NCBI GenBank assembly: GCA_011389605.1
Contig: JAABTZ010000077.1
Location: 1-9,605 of the forward strand
DNA from: Desulfobacteraceae bacterium
Lineage (GTDB): Bacteria; Desulfobacterota; Desulfobacteria; Desulfobacterales; Desulfosalsimonadaceae
Direction: 5' to 3'
DNA: 9,605 nucleotides
This document shows, piece by piece, positions 1-5,909 of the stretch; positions within the stretch are counted from its first letter, which is position 1, and each line of letters opens with the position of its first letter. The notes beneath the pieces are model-generated. The model ran no database searches. It was not told the DNA's origin and saw only the letters and a list, made by a program, of their open reading frames with translations. The translations under genes and the position numbers were made by a program.

Positions 1-701
1 CTTGCAGCCAGCATTGCGATCTGAAGGCCGGCAGCCCAGCCTTCACACTGCCGGGCAAGTTCAAAAACCTGCTCTCCGGCAAAGGACCTGCCAACAACCT
101 GTCTTGCCATCAGCTCAGCTTCTTTGGGAGTAAACCTGAGATCCTCAGCGTTTATCCTTGCAAAACGGTCCTCGATCTTAAGCCGGCTTACTGAAAACGG
201 AAGATCAGTGCGGGTTGCAATTACCAGATGCATCCAGCCGGGCATATAATCAAGAAAAAACCTGAAAAGCTTAAGGGTCTCATCGTCTTCGATCCTGTGG
301 AAGTCATCTATAACCATCCACACAGATTTTTTCTTTTCTTCAAGGTCATTTATAAGGGCTTTGACAATGGCCTTTGGAGGGATGCCAAAAGGCGACTCAA
401 GCATGTCCCTGCAGGATCTGCCAAGATCGGGATGGACCCGTTGAATAGCTGCAAGCACACATGCCCAGAAAGTACGGGGATCATTGTCTTCGGCATCAAG
501 AGAAAGCCAGGCAACACTTCTATTACCTCCCCCGGCCCACCTGGCCAGCAGGGTTGTTTTCCCGAAACCCGCCGGCGCAGATACCAGGACAAGGGATACA
601 TGATGGCCGGCATCAAGACGGCTATCAAGCCTTAACCTGTCAATGCATTGAGCCATCAGGCGGGGGATTCGAATCTTTGTCTGGATCAAATCATGAGACA
701 T
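1..701 (-). CDS. MalT/LuxR-type ATP-dependent transcriptional regulator, N-terminal part (partial)
   Basis: An uninterrupted frame of 233 codons runs from an ATG at 701 to the window edge; the C-terminal part lies outside. The N-terminus has the TK-x-x-x-PR signature (residues 8-14) typical of MalT-like STAND regulators. A Walker A loop AGFGKTT follows (residues 44-50), then LSLDAEDND (66-74), a Walker B strand WMVIDDFH (128-135), the sensor-like IATRTDLP (161-168) and EGWAAGLQ (220-227). In this family the ATPase is followed by TPR-like repeats and a C-terminal LuxR helix-turn-helix. Those parts would be encoded beyond position 1 and cannot be confirmed here. The inducer is unknown. The start was chosen because the conserved N-terminal signature begins eight residues later and an in-frame stop lies at 729-731; no clear Shine-Dalgarno is present. 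It lies 134 bp downstream of the response regulator on the same strand, so it may be co-transcribed or have its own promoter. Confidence 0.9.
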   Translation of the reverse strand, partial: MSHDLIQTKIRIPRLMAQCIDRLRLDSRLDAGHHVSLVLVSAPAGFGKTTLLARWAGGGNRSVAWLSLDAEDNDPRTFWACVLAAIQRVHPDLGRSCRDMLESPFGIPPKAIVKALINDLEEKKKSVWMVIDDFHRIEDDETLKLFRFFLDYMPGWMHLVIATRTDLPFSVSRLKIEDRFARINAEDLRFTPKEAELMARQVVGRSFAGEQVFELARQCEGWAAGLQIAMLAA

Positions 702-835
702 TGCATTTTTTATTTGCAGGGTTGGCGATCAGATGAGCATTTTAAAAAATATAATTACTCTATTTTCTGATTAAAAGCAACATCATAGATAGATTCGACT
801 TTTTACGGTGCCATCAATTGTTGATGGGATGATCT
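702..835. other. AT-rich intergenic gap between response regulator and MalT-like regulator
   Basis: This 134-bp stretch is clearly more AT-rich than the flanking genes. It contains no ORF I would defend. On the minus strand a TATATT hexamer lies about 50 nt before the ATG at 701, but it has no well-spaced -35 box, so no promoter is called. The only other structure is the short dyad listed separately. Confidence 0.5.
811..827. repeat. Perfect 7-bp inverted repeat (CCATCAA-TTG-TTGATGG) after the response regulator
   Basis: CCATCAA and TTGATGG are exact reverse complements separated by 3 nt, starting 9 nt past the response regulator stop codon. There is no T-run on the minus strand after it and the stem is GC-poor, so it is at best a weak terminator. 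It could instead be a protein-binding dyad upstream of the MalT-like gene. Confidence 0.35.
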
Positions 836-2215
836 TTACTCAAGACGTCTGTATAAAGTCCTGCGGGCAACTCCCAGTATATCGGCAGCCTTTTTCTTGT
901 TGCCGTCAACTTTTTCCAGAACATGGTTTATGTACTGCTTTTCCACTTCGGCAAGGGTGGGAAGCCCACCGTTAATACCCTGCGGAGCCGGCGTGAAATC
1001 AAAACCAGAATCCCTGGATTTTACACAGGTACGGATTCTGGCCGGCAAATCCCCGGGCCGGATCCGGCTGCCCCGGCAAAACGTTACCGCCCTTTCCACT
1101 GCATTTTGGAGCTCCCTGACATTTCCCGGAAAAAAGTATTGCTGCAGCAGCCAGAGGGCATCATCTGTAAAGCCTTGAATCTGGCGGCCCATCTGTGTGG
1201 CAAAACGTTTAAGAAGCCTTCCTGCCAGCAGTTCTATGTCCTCAGCCCGGTGGCGCAGGGGCGGGATACTGAGGGTAAAAGTCTCCAGCCGATAGAAAAG
1301 ATCCTGACGGAAAACCCCTTTGCTAACCTCTTCTTCCAGGTCCTGATTCGTGGCGGCAAGGATTCGGACATCCACCTGTTTTTCAAGGTTTCCGCCAATG
1401 GGCCTGATTTTGCCGTCCTGCAGTATTCTAAGGAGCTTGGCCTGAAGGGCCAGTGGCATTTCAGCTATCTCATCGAGCAGAAGGGTTCCACCGTGGGCCT
1501 CCTGAAAAAGACCCTGGCGGGACTTGCTGGCCCCTGTAAAAGCCCCGGCAGTATGGCCGAAAAATTCGCTTTCCATTAAATGCTCCGGAATGCCGGCACA
1601 ATTTACGGCAACAAAAGGGCCGTCCCTGCGGTCACTTTCCGCATGCACGGCTCTTGCCACAAGCTCCTTGCCCGTTCCGCTTTCCCCCACTATCAGCACC
1701 GGGCCGCCGGCCGGGGCCATCTGAAGGATCTGGTCAAATAAAATCCGCATTGAACGGCTCTGACCATACATCCCATGAAAATGCTCAAATTCAAAAATCT
1801 GCCTGAATCTTTCAACTTCCTGGCGCAGCTGTCTAGTCTCCAGGCTTCGCTCCACCCTGTGCATGAAATGCTCAAGATCAAGGGGCTTGGTCAGAAAATC
1901 ATCGGCCCCGGATTTCAGGGCCTGGACTGCCTGGGAAATGGTGCCAAAGGCGGTTATCACAATAAATGCAGGCGGAACATGCATGGCAACGACTTTTTCA
2001 AGCAGATCAAGCCCGCTTGCCCCGGGCAGACGAAGGTCGCTTACTACGAGATCAGGCTCCCAGTCCTGCAGAACATCCATGGCGTTCTCGGCACTGTCCA
2101 CGGATCTGGCCTTATATCCGGCATCAGTGATTTCATCTGCCAGCAGCCCTGCCAGGCCCTCGTCGTCTTCCACAATAAGAATCTTCTGCCCGGAGGCGTT
2201 TCTGGTCTCAGTCAT
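836..2215 (-). CDS. Sigma-54-dependent response regulator, NtrC/ZraR family
   Basis: This 459-aa cytoplasmic DNA-binding activator has the full three-domain NtrC layout. The receiver domain (about 10-125) has the acidic pair D17/D18, phosphoacceptor D60, T88 and K110. The AAA+ domain (about 148-380) has Walker A GESGTGKE (177-184), the sigma-54-contacting GAFTGA loop (224-229) intact, Walker B LLLDE (245-249) and an arginine-finger region around FRQDLFYRL. The C-terminal Fis-type helix-turn-helix (about 418-459) ends in KKAADILGVARRTLYRRLE. All key catalytic residues are present, so it should be a phosphorylation-dependent activator of RNA polymerase carrying sigma-54. Its ATG lies inside the end of the kinase gene (8-bp overlap), with an AAAGG ribosome site in the kinase coding sequence, indicating translational coupling. 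The likely target is the sigma-54 promoter at 3858-3873 upstream of the divergent DUF4168 gene; that link is inference from context. The ligand sensed by the pair is unknown. Confidence 0.95.
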   Translation of the reverse strand: MTETRNASGQKILIVEDDEGLAGLLADEITDAGYKARSVDSAENAMDVLQDWEPDLVVSDLRLPGASGLDLLEKVVAMHVPPAFIVITAFGTISQAVQALKSGADDFLTKPLDLEHFMHRVERSLETRQLRQEVERFRQIFEFEHFHGMYGQSRSMRILFDQILQMAPAGGPVLIVGESGTGKELVARAVHAESDRRDGPFVAVNCAGIPEHLMESEFFGHTAGAFTGASKSRQGLFQEAHGGTLLLDEIAEMPLALQAKLLRILQDGKIRPIGGNLEKQVDVRILAATNQDLEEEVSKGVFRQDLFYRLETFTLSIPPLRHRAEDIELLAGRLLKRFATQMGRQIQGFTDDALWLLQQYFFPGNVRELQNAVERAVTFCRGSRIRPGDLPARIRTCVKSRDSGFDFTPAPQGINGGLPTLAEVEKQYINHVLEKVDGNKKKAADILGVARRTLYRRLE

Positions 2216-3731
2216 TTTTTATGCCTTTCAAGGCAGAAGCCCGGCCCTCTGCCGGCAGCATCAGTGTAAAACATGCCCCGCCCAGGGAGCTTGCCTCCAC
2301 CAGAATATTTCCGCGGTGAGCCTCAATGATTCCGTGAACCACGGCAAGTCCCAGGCCTGTGCCTGTACCCACCGGCTTTGTGGTAAAAAATGGTTCAAAT
2401 AGTTTCTTCCTTGTTTGTTCATCAATACCAGAACCGCTGTCTTCCACCTGGAACACCGCCTGATCTTCCTGCAATCGCCAACTGACTTGCACCTGGCCGC
2501 CGGGAGCAGCCTGAATTGCATTTTTCAGAAGATTGGCCAGGACCTGTTCCATTTGAACGGAATCTGCCTCCATGGTGTCATCGGATTCACCCCTGAGCAC
2601 AACAGAGACATTTGCCTGTCCGGATTCCGGCTCAAGGGCGGCTGCAGCCGAACGAGCCACCTGTGAAAGCTTTACTCGCCTGGGCCGGATTTGGCTCCGC
2701 CTGCTGAAATCAAGCAACTGGCGAATGATCTGCTCCATGCGTTTTGCCTGTTTGCTAATTGAGCTAATGCTGTCGGCCGCAGCCCTGGGCATATCAGGGT
2801 CACGAAGAGCCCTCTGGGCCTTGCCCCCTATAACGCTTAAAGGAGTGCCAAGCTCATGGGCAACGCCTGCAGACAGCTGACCTATGGCCGCCAATTTCTC
2901 AGCCTGGCGCAGTCTTTTTTCCAGTTCTTCCTGCTCTGCACGCCTTTGTTGAATTTCCTGCTCAGCCCGGTCGATATTATCCATCATCTGGTTGAAATGA
3001 ACGCCCAAAGCTAAAACTTCCCGGGGACCGCCCGGTGCAAACCGCTGCCGGCGGTCGCCTTCTGAAATCATGGTCATGGTTTCAGACAAACGATTGAAAT
3101 GTTTTCCCAGAGCCCGGTGGTGACCGTAGAAAACCAGGCCTGTCAGGCCGGCAAAAACCCCGATAAAAATCAACACGGCCTTGTAGCGGATATCGCCAAT
3201 CTGTTCCTGGAAATCAGAGCGCCTCCGGGTAAGCTGCAGTATTCCCGAAATTCTTCCGCCCGAATCAGCCAGGGGTACAAAATAGGAATACACATCCCGG
3301 CCGGCCACTTCTCCATACTCCCCGTGCTGCTCGCCGTCTTCAACAAGGCGGCTGACCTGCTTCGGCCTGGATTCAGGCTGGTGTCTTCCCGATGCGGAAA
3401 TTTTTTCCCCTTCTGCGTTATACACGTATGCACCGTAAACCCGTCCGATGGAAAAGGCCGATTCCAGGGCCTGGGCAATACTGCCCTCCCGCTCACGCTG
3501 GATTGCGTGGCTCAAAGGCTGCTTGATTGCACGGGCCACCAGTTCAAGGTCTTTCTGCATTCGTTTTTCCACCTGGCGTTCAAATGCATGAAGACTCCAC
3601 AAACCCGCCACAGCCGAAACCACAACCATGGGTACCAGCACATAAATAACAAGAGCCCCGCGCAGGCTCATGCCCCCTGAGGTAAATTTGAATTGGTTTT
3701 GAGAAATTATTTCTGAAATATTTTGCCACAT
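2208..3731 (-). CDS. Membrane sensor histidine kinase (partner of the sigma-54 response regulator)
   Basis: A 507-aa class I histidine kinase. In order it has: TM1 (about 26-48); an extracytoplasmic sensor of about 135 residues (49-184), whose GAYVYNAEGE and VYSYFVPLADSGGRISGIL stretches look like a single Cache/PAS-like fold; TM2 (about 185-203); HAMP (about 205-258); and a charged coiled coil (255-280). HisKA follows, with H292 in AHELGTPLS. The HATPase_c domain has N404 (N box), DSGSG at 431-435 (G1), EPFFTTK at 446-452 (F box) and GTGTGLGL at 455-462 (G2). It should autophosphorylate H292 and pass phosphate to D60 of the next gene. The start is doubtful. A good sigma-70 promoter predicts transcription beginning at about 3731, on the first ATG, so initiation at Met21 (ATG at 3671-3669, preceded by AGGGGG but very close) may be the real start unless the mRNA is leaderless. 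The first 20 codons are AT-rich and encode a polar stretch unlike the rest. Confidence 0.94.
   Translation of the reverse strand: MWQNISEIISQNQFKFTSGGMSLRGALVIYVLVPMVVVSAVAGLWSLHAFERQVEKRMQKDLELVARAIKQPLSHAIQREREGSIAQALESAFSIGRVYGAYVYNAEGEKISASGRHQPESRPKQVSRLVEDGEQHGEYGEVAGRDVYSYFVPLADSGGRISGILQLTRRRSDFQEQIGDIRYKAVLIFIGVFAGLTGLVFYGHHRALGKHFNRLSETMTMISEGDRRQRFAPGGPREVLALGVHFNQMMDNIDRAEQEIQQRRAEQEELEKRLRQAEKLAAIGQLSAGVAHELGTPLSVIGGKAQRALRDPDMPRAAADSISSISKQAKRMEQIIRQLLDFSRRSQIRPRRVKLSQVARSAAAALEPESGQANVSVVLRGESDDTMEADSVQMEQVLANLLKNAIQAAPGGQVQVSWRLQEDQAVFQVEDSGSGIDEQTRKKLFEPFFTTKPVGTGTGLGLAVVHGIIEAHRGNILVEASSLGGACFTLMLPAEGRASALKGIKND
3702..3714. repeat. 13-bp perfect palindrome AGAAAT-T-ATTTCT in the kinase leader/N-terminal region
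   Basis: AGAAAT and ATTTCT are exact reverse complements around one central base. The palindrome lies between the predicted transcription start (about 3731) and Met21 of the kinase. It would be inside an untranslated leader if Met21 is the true start. Function unknown; an AT-rich palindrome of this size could be chance. Confidence 0.3.
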
Positions 3732-3764
3732 GTGTCAAATATACACATGACATTTTACCTGTCA
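3729..3764. promoter_or_regulatory. Nested dyads (TGTCA-N10-TGACA and CATGTGT-N7-ACACATG): candidate activator/operator sites
   Basis: Three exact inverted-repeat relations are packed into 36 bp. CATGTGT (3729-3735) pairs with ACACATG (3743-3749). TGTCA (3733-3737) pairs with TGACA (3748-3752). That TGACA also pairs with TGTCA (3760-3764). Dyads of about 20 bp with half-sites like these are typical for Fis-type dimers of NtrC-family activators. The central dyad lies about 140 bp upstream of the predicted sigma-54 start (about 3884), in the usual enhancer range, and overlaps the sigma-70 promoter of the kinase operon. Assignment to the neighbouring response regulator is inference. Confidence 0.5.
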
Positions 3765-3765
3765 A
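3738..3765 (-). promoter_or_regulatory. Sigma-70-type promoter of the kinase-regulator operon
   Basis: On the minus strand a perfect -35 TTGACA (3765-3760) is followed, after 16 bp, by TATATT (3743-3738; five of six matches to TATAAT). The predicted start point is about 3730-3732, which coincides with the upstream ATG of the kinase frame. The TGTCA/TGACA dyads lie directly on it, so binding there would be expected to repress. Confidence 0.6.
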
Positions 3766-3857
3766 TCCTTTTCTTATCACCTCCGGAGTCCCAAAATACA
3801 CTTTAAGCATCTGAATTTTAAATGTAAGTAAAACGACCCCATACACCCAGCCCATGA

Positions 3858-3873
3858 TGGCATGTTCCCTGCA
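3858..3873 (+). promoter_or_regulatory. Sigma-54 (-24/-12) promoter for the DUF4168 gene
   Basis: The site reads TGGCATGTTCCCTGCA. Against the accepted consensus TGGCACG-N4-TTGCA it has the invariant GG (3859-3860) and GC (3871-3872) at exactly the required spacing. It differs at only two less critical positions (C to T after GGCA, and T to C before TGCA). The predicted start is about 3884, giving a leader of about 106 nt before the ATG at 3990. It lies beside a gene pair encoding a GAFTGA-containing sigma-54 activator and its kinase, and has dyad sites upstream at enhancer distance. The match is seen directly; its activity is inferred. Confidence 0.7.
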
Positions 3874-3910
3874 TGAGTTAAAACTAAACGATAAACGCAC
3901 AAAAAGTGCA

Positions 3911-3942
3911 GGCGCTTTGGCTGTTTTTTTCAGCAGGCCGCC
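3911..3942 (+). other. Possible stem-loop in the DUF4168 leader
   Basis: GGCTG (3919-3923) and CAGC (3931-3934) pair around a T7 loop, with outer GGCG/CGCC pairs and an internal mismatch. A smaller GCAC-A5-GTGC hairpin (3897-3909) precedes it. Both fall in the predicted 5' leader. The stem is imperfect and could be chance; its role, if any, is unknown. Confidence 0.3.
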
Positions 3943-3975
3943 CAAAAAAGTAAAACCCGTAATCAATCATGTAAA

Positions 3976-3982
3976 AAGGAGG
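3976..3982 (+). promoter_or_regulatory. Strong ribosome binding site (AAGGAGG) for the DUF4168 gene
   Basis: AAGGAGG lies 7 nt before the ATG at 3990. This is the best Shine-Dalgarno in the window, suggests high-level translation and fixes the start. Confidence 0.85.
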
Positions 3983-3989
3983 CAACCAG

Positions 3990-4406
3990 ATGTTTAGCAC
4001 CACTTTTGAAAACAAAGGCAAAAAGTCCCTTATTATTGCATGCGCACTGGCGCTTGTATTTTTCTTCACACTGCCTGCAGCAGCCCAGAGTCAGAACACG
4101 GGCCAGAAGCAGCAACAGCAGCAGCAAATTGAAACTCCTGACTTTTCCGATGAACGGATAGAAAAAACCGCCTCATCCTATACAAAGATCACCGAAATAC
4201 GGGAAAAATACCAGGATCAGTTTTCCAAGGCTGAAAGCACTGAACAAGCCCAGGAGCTCCAGAGCAAAGTCAATGAAAAAATTACCGGCGCAATTGAAGA
4301 AAACGACATGACAGTTGAACAGTACAACGAGGTCATCACTGCAGCCCAGACCGATGAGGACCTTCGCGCTGAGCTGCTTGACACGATCCAGGAAATGCGC
4401 GAATAA
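3990..4406 (+). CDS. Small exported DUF4168-family protein
   Basis: A 138-aa protein. A basic N-terminus (KGKK at 9-12) is followed by a hydrophobic core (13-29) and an AAA-Q signal-peptidase I site, with cleavage expected after A32. Export to the periplasm is therefore predicted. A short Gln-rich linker (Q41-Q46) follows. Residues about 50-137 match the DUF4168 pattern as I recall it: F-SDERIEK...YTKI-EIREKY, an EQAQELQSK segment, then the conserved MTVEQYNEVI-AAQTDEDLR near the C-terminus. The domain is charged, helical and lacks Cys, so it has no disulfides or thiol chemistry. DUF4168 has no established function. It is transcribed divergently from the kinase-regulator pair behind a sigma-54 promoter and a strong ribosome site, and ends in its own terminator, so it is probably a monocistronic, highly induced output of that pair. 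A periplasmic chaperone or feedback role like that of ZraP or CpxP is a hypothesis only. Confidence 0.88.
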   Translation: MFSTTFENKGKKSLIIACALALVFFFTLPAAAQSQNTGQKQQQQQQIETPDFSDERIEKTASSYTKITEIREKYQDQFSKAESTEQAQELQSKVNEKITGAIEENDMTVEQYNEVITAAQTDEDLRAELLDTIQEMRE

Positions 4407-4446
4407 AATTAAAACGCATAGCAGCACCCAGAAAACCATTAAAACA

Positions 4447-4488
4447 CAAAGGGCCCGTTTTATTTGTCTGAATGAAACGGGCCCTTTG
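4447..4488 (+). terminator. Strong hairpin terminator after the DUF4168 gene
   Basis: A perfect 14-bp stem (4447-4460 with 4475-4488, core AAAGGGCCCGTTT) can be extended by four more pairs (one G-U) to leave a 6-nt loop. It starts 41 nt past the stop. The following T-run on the plus strand is weak (GAATTCTT); the minus strand carries TGTGTTTT. It should insulate the DUF4168 unit from the crotonase gene. Confidence 0.75.
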
Positions 4489-4654
4489 CTGAATTCTTAA
4501 ACGCAAATAAAGCCCGCACTCACCCCCCCCCGGCTTCTCCCATGGAAACTGCAGGCAGCGGCACCGGCTTGACATGTCTGAGCTTTCATGCAATGAGTAA
4601 ATTCAGTTTAATTACCAACAAGCTCACCTATTTCCCATTCAATGGAGAAGCGCC
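4489..4654 (+). other. Intergenic region upstream of the crotonase gene
   Basis: It contains a run of nine C residues (4523-4531) and a consensus TTGACA at 4569-4574, but no -10 hexamer at 16-18 bp; the nearest, TAAATT, is 23 bp away. No promoter can be called with confidence. A GGAG ribosome site lies 7 nt before the ATG at 4655. Confidence 0.45.
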
Positions 4655-5428
4655 ATGGAATACAAGCACCTTCTGCTGGAGGTAAAAAACAAAACAGCCA
4701 CAGTAACCATCCACAGGCCTGATAAGGGCAACAGTCTTTCACCTGAAGTGCTCGAAGAAATCCGGGAAATCTTTGCACGGCTCGGTGAAAATCAGGATGT
4801 TAATGTAATCGTTCTCACAGGAGGAGAGCGCTATTTTTCAGCTGGCTTTGATTTAAACGAAATCAGGAAACTGGAAAAAGTTTCCAATGAAGCCTATACG
4901 AATCTTTTCCACCAGACCTATCGGGCCATCCTGTTCTGCCCCCAGCCGGTAATCTGTGCAGTGGGAGGACCTGCCATTGCCGGAGGCTTTGACCTTACAA
5001 TGATGTGCGATATCAGATACGCCTCCGGGCGCGCCAAATTCGGCCAGCGCGAGATTGCTCTTTCCCTGACTCCGGTTATGGATCCCCTGTGGCGGATAAT
5101 AGGCCTTGGGCGGGCAAAGGAGGTGGCGTTAACCGGCCGCATCTATGACGCCCATGAAGCTGAACGGATGGGATATGTGAGCCGGGTTTTTGCCGAAGGA
5201 CAACTGCTGACATCAGTGGCCGAAATCGCTGAAAACATGGCTGCATATGATAGGCATTGCCTCCGGGAAACCAAGCAGCTTGGCAACATGATCCTGGACC
5301 AGGATTTAGACGGTGCCATGCGTATCCAGGAATGGCTTTTCCGTTCCTATATCGGCTCCGAAGACAATCACCGCAGAATCGATTCCCTTCAGGCTGAATT
5401 AAACGCAAGGCGGAAAACAGAAAAATGA
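4655..5428 (+). CDS. Enoyl-CoA hydratase/isomerase (crotonase) family protein
   Basis: A 257-aa protein of normal length for the crotonase superfamily, cytoplasmic, acting on an acyl-CoA thioester. The oxyanion-hole segments are present: SAGFDLNEI (62-70) and the GGPAIAGGFDL loop (104-114). Aligned to rat mitochondrial enoyl-CoA hydratase, E133 (in FGQREI) corresponds to catalytic Glu164. The position of Glu144 is Asp (D113, in GGFDLTMMCD); the 20-residue spacing between the two is conserved. The usual PGAGGTQRL segment is replaced by TPVMDPLWR, a real divergence near the active site. The chemistry may therefore be hydration with an Asp/Glu pair, isomerisation, or another crotonase reaction; the substrate cannot be told from sequence. 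The stop overlaps the next gene's ATG by 4 bp, indicating coupling to the CGGC protein. An acyl-CoA ligase gene follows about 480 bp downstream on the same strand, consistent with fatty-acid or other acyl-CoA metabolism. Confidence 0.88.
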   Translation: MEYKHLLLEVKNKTATVTIHRPDKGNSLSPEVLEEIREIFARLGENQDVNVIVLTGGERYFSAGFDLNEIRKLEKVSNEAYTNLFHQTYRAILFCPQPVICAVGGPAIAGGFDLTMMCDIRYASGRAKFGQREIALSLTPVMDPLWRIIGLGRAKEVALTGRIYDAHEAERMGYVSRVFAEGQLLTSVAEIAENMAAYDRHCLRETKQLGNMILDQDLDGAMRIQEWLFRSYIGSEDNHRRIDSLQAELNARRKTEK

Positions 5429-5715
5429 GCAATAACCCTGAGCACCCTCTGAAAATCGGGATCAAATACTGCGGGGGGTGCCGGCCGGACTATGACAGAA
5501 AAGCCCTGGTGTCCCACATCATAGAGCAGCTTGGCCCGGATGTGGAGTTTGTTTCCCCGGACAGCAGTGACATTTCCATGGTTCTGGCTGTTTATGGATG
5601 CCAGACAGCCTGTGCGGATCTTGATCCTTTTAAACATCTGCGTGTATGGGGTATCACAGATGAAAAACAGGCTGCTGACTTTATTGAATACATCAGGGCG
5701 ATTAAGGGGCGATAA
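5425..5715 (+). CDS. Small CGGC-motif cysteine protein, coupled to the crotonase gene
   Basis: A 96-aa soluble protein with no signal peptide or membrane segment. It starts KIGIKYCGGCRPDYDR, with C16 and C19 in a CxxC, and has a second pair C59/C63 in YGCQTACADL. Predicted strands and helices alternate (IGIKYC; helix 25-36; VEFVSP; MVLAVYGC; helix 80-93), suggesting a compact alpha/beta fold with the two Cys pairs at strand ends. Such an arrangement could bind a metal or Fe-S cluster, or act as a redox thiol pair. I recognise the pattern from small uncharacterised proteins of anaerobes but cannot assign a family function. The ATG overlaps the crotonase stop (ATGA), so it is translationally coupled and probably made in step with that enzyme. 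No hairpin terminator follows it. Confidence 0.8.
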   Translation: MSNNPEHPLKIGIKYCGGCRPDYDRKALVSHIIEQLGPDVEFVSPDSSDISMVLAVYGCQTACADLDPFKHLRVWGITDEKQAADFIEYIRAIKGR

Positions 5716-5806
5716 AATTACAGGGCGTTAAAACGGGCCGAAATTGATTAATGAAAAGCGTTTTTCCATGAAAACCTGGCGGATTTCTTTTGCATACTAC
5801 TTTTTT

Positions 5807-5836
5807 TTGACAAATTTAATCCATGTGTGGTATTAT
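5807..5836 (+). promoter_or_regulatory. Extended -10 promoter of the acyl-CoA ligase gene
   Basis: A perfect -35 TTGACA (5807-5812) is followed after 18 bp by TATTAT (5831-5836; five of six matches), preceded by TG-N (5828-5830), the extended -10 element. The predicted start is near 5843, leaving a leader of about 67 nt. The ligase is therefore probably transcribed on its own and not only from the crotonase unit. Confidence 0.65.
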
Positions 5837-5898
5837 GATCAATGTTTTTATGCTTTTCCAAACAGCCATCTTTCCAACTTACAACCTATTAAAATAAA

Positions 5899-5904
5899 AA
5901 GGAG
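5899..5904 (+). promoter_or_regulatory. Ribosome binding site (AAGGAG) of the acyl-CoA ligase gene
   Basis: AAGGAG lies 5 nt before the ATG at 5910 and fixes the start. Confidence 0.75.
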
Positions 5905-5909
5905 TCGCC

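Noticed and set aside
794..813. TGGCAC on the minus strand as a sigma-54 -24 element for the MalT-like gene
   Set aside because: No GC at the -12 position; only half of the promoter is present.
923..1579. 218-aa plus-strand open frame
   Set aside because: It lies wholly antisense to the response regulator, whose domains are complete; the translation shows no recognisable domain.
3099..3680. 193-aa plus-strand open frame
   Set aside because: Antisense to the histidine kinase sensor region; no ribosome site or domain.
4569..4598. TTGACA as the crotonase promoter
   Set aside because: No acceptable -10 hexamer at 16-18 bp spacing; kept only as a remark in the intergenic entry.
5777..5794. TGGCGG...TTTTGCA as a second sigma-54 promoter upstream of the acyl-CoA ligase
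   Set aside because: The GG to GC spacing is 14 or 11 instead of 12, depending on which GG is used, and sigma-54 is strict about this; a good sigma-70-type promoter lies just downstream.
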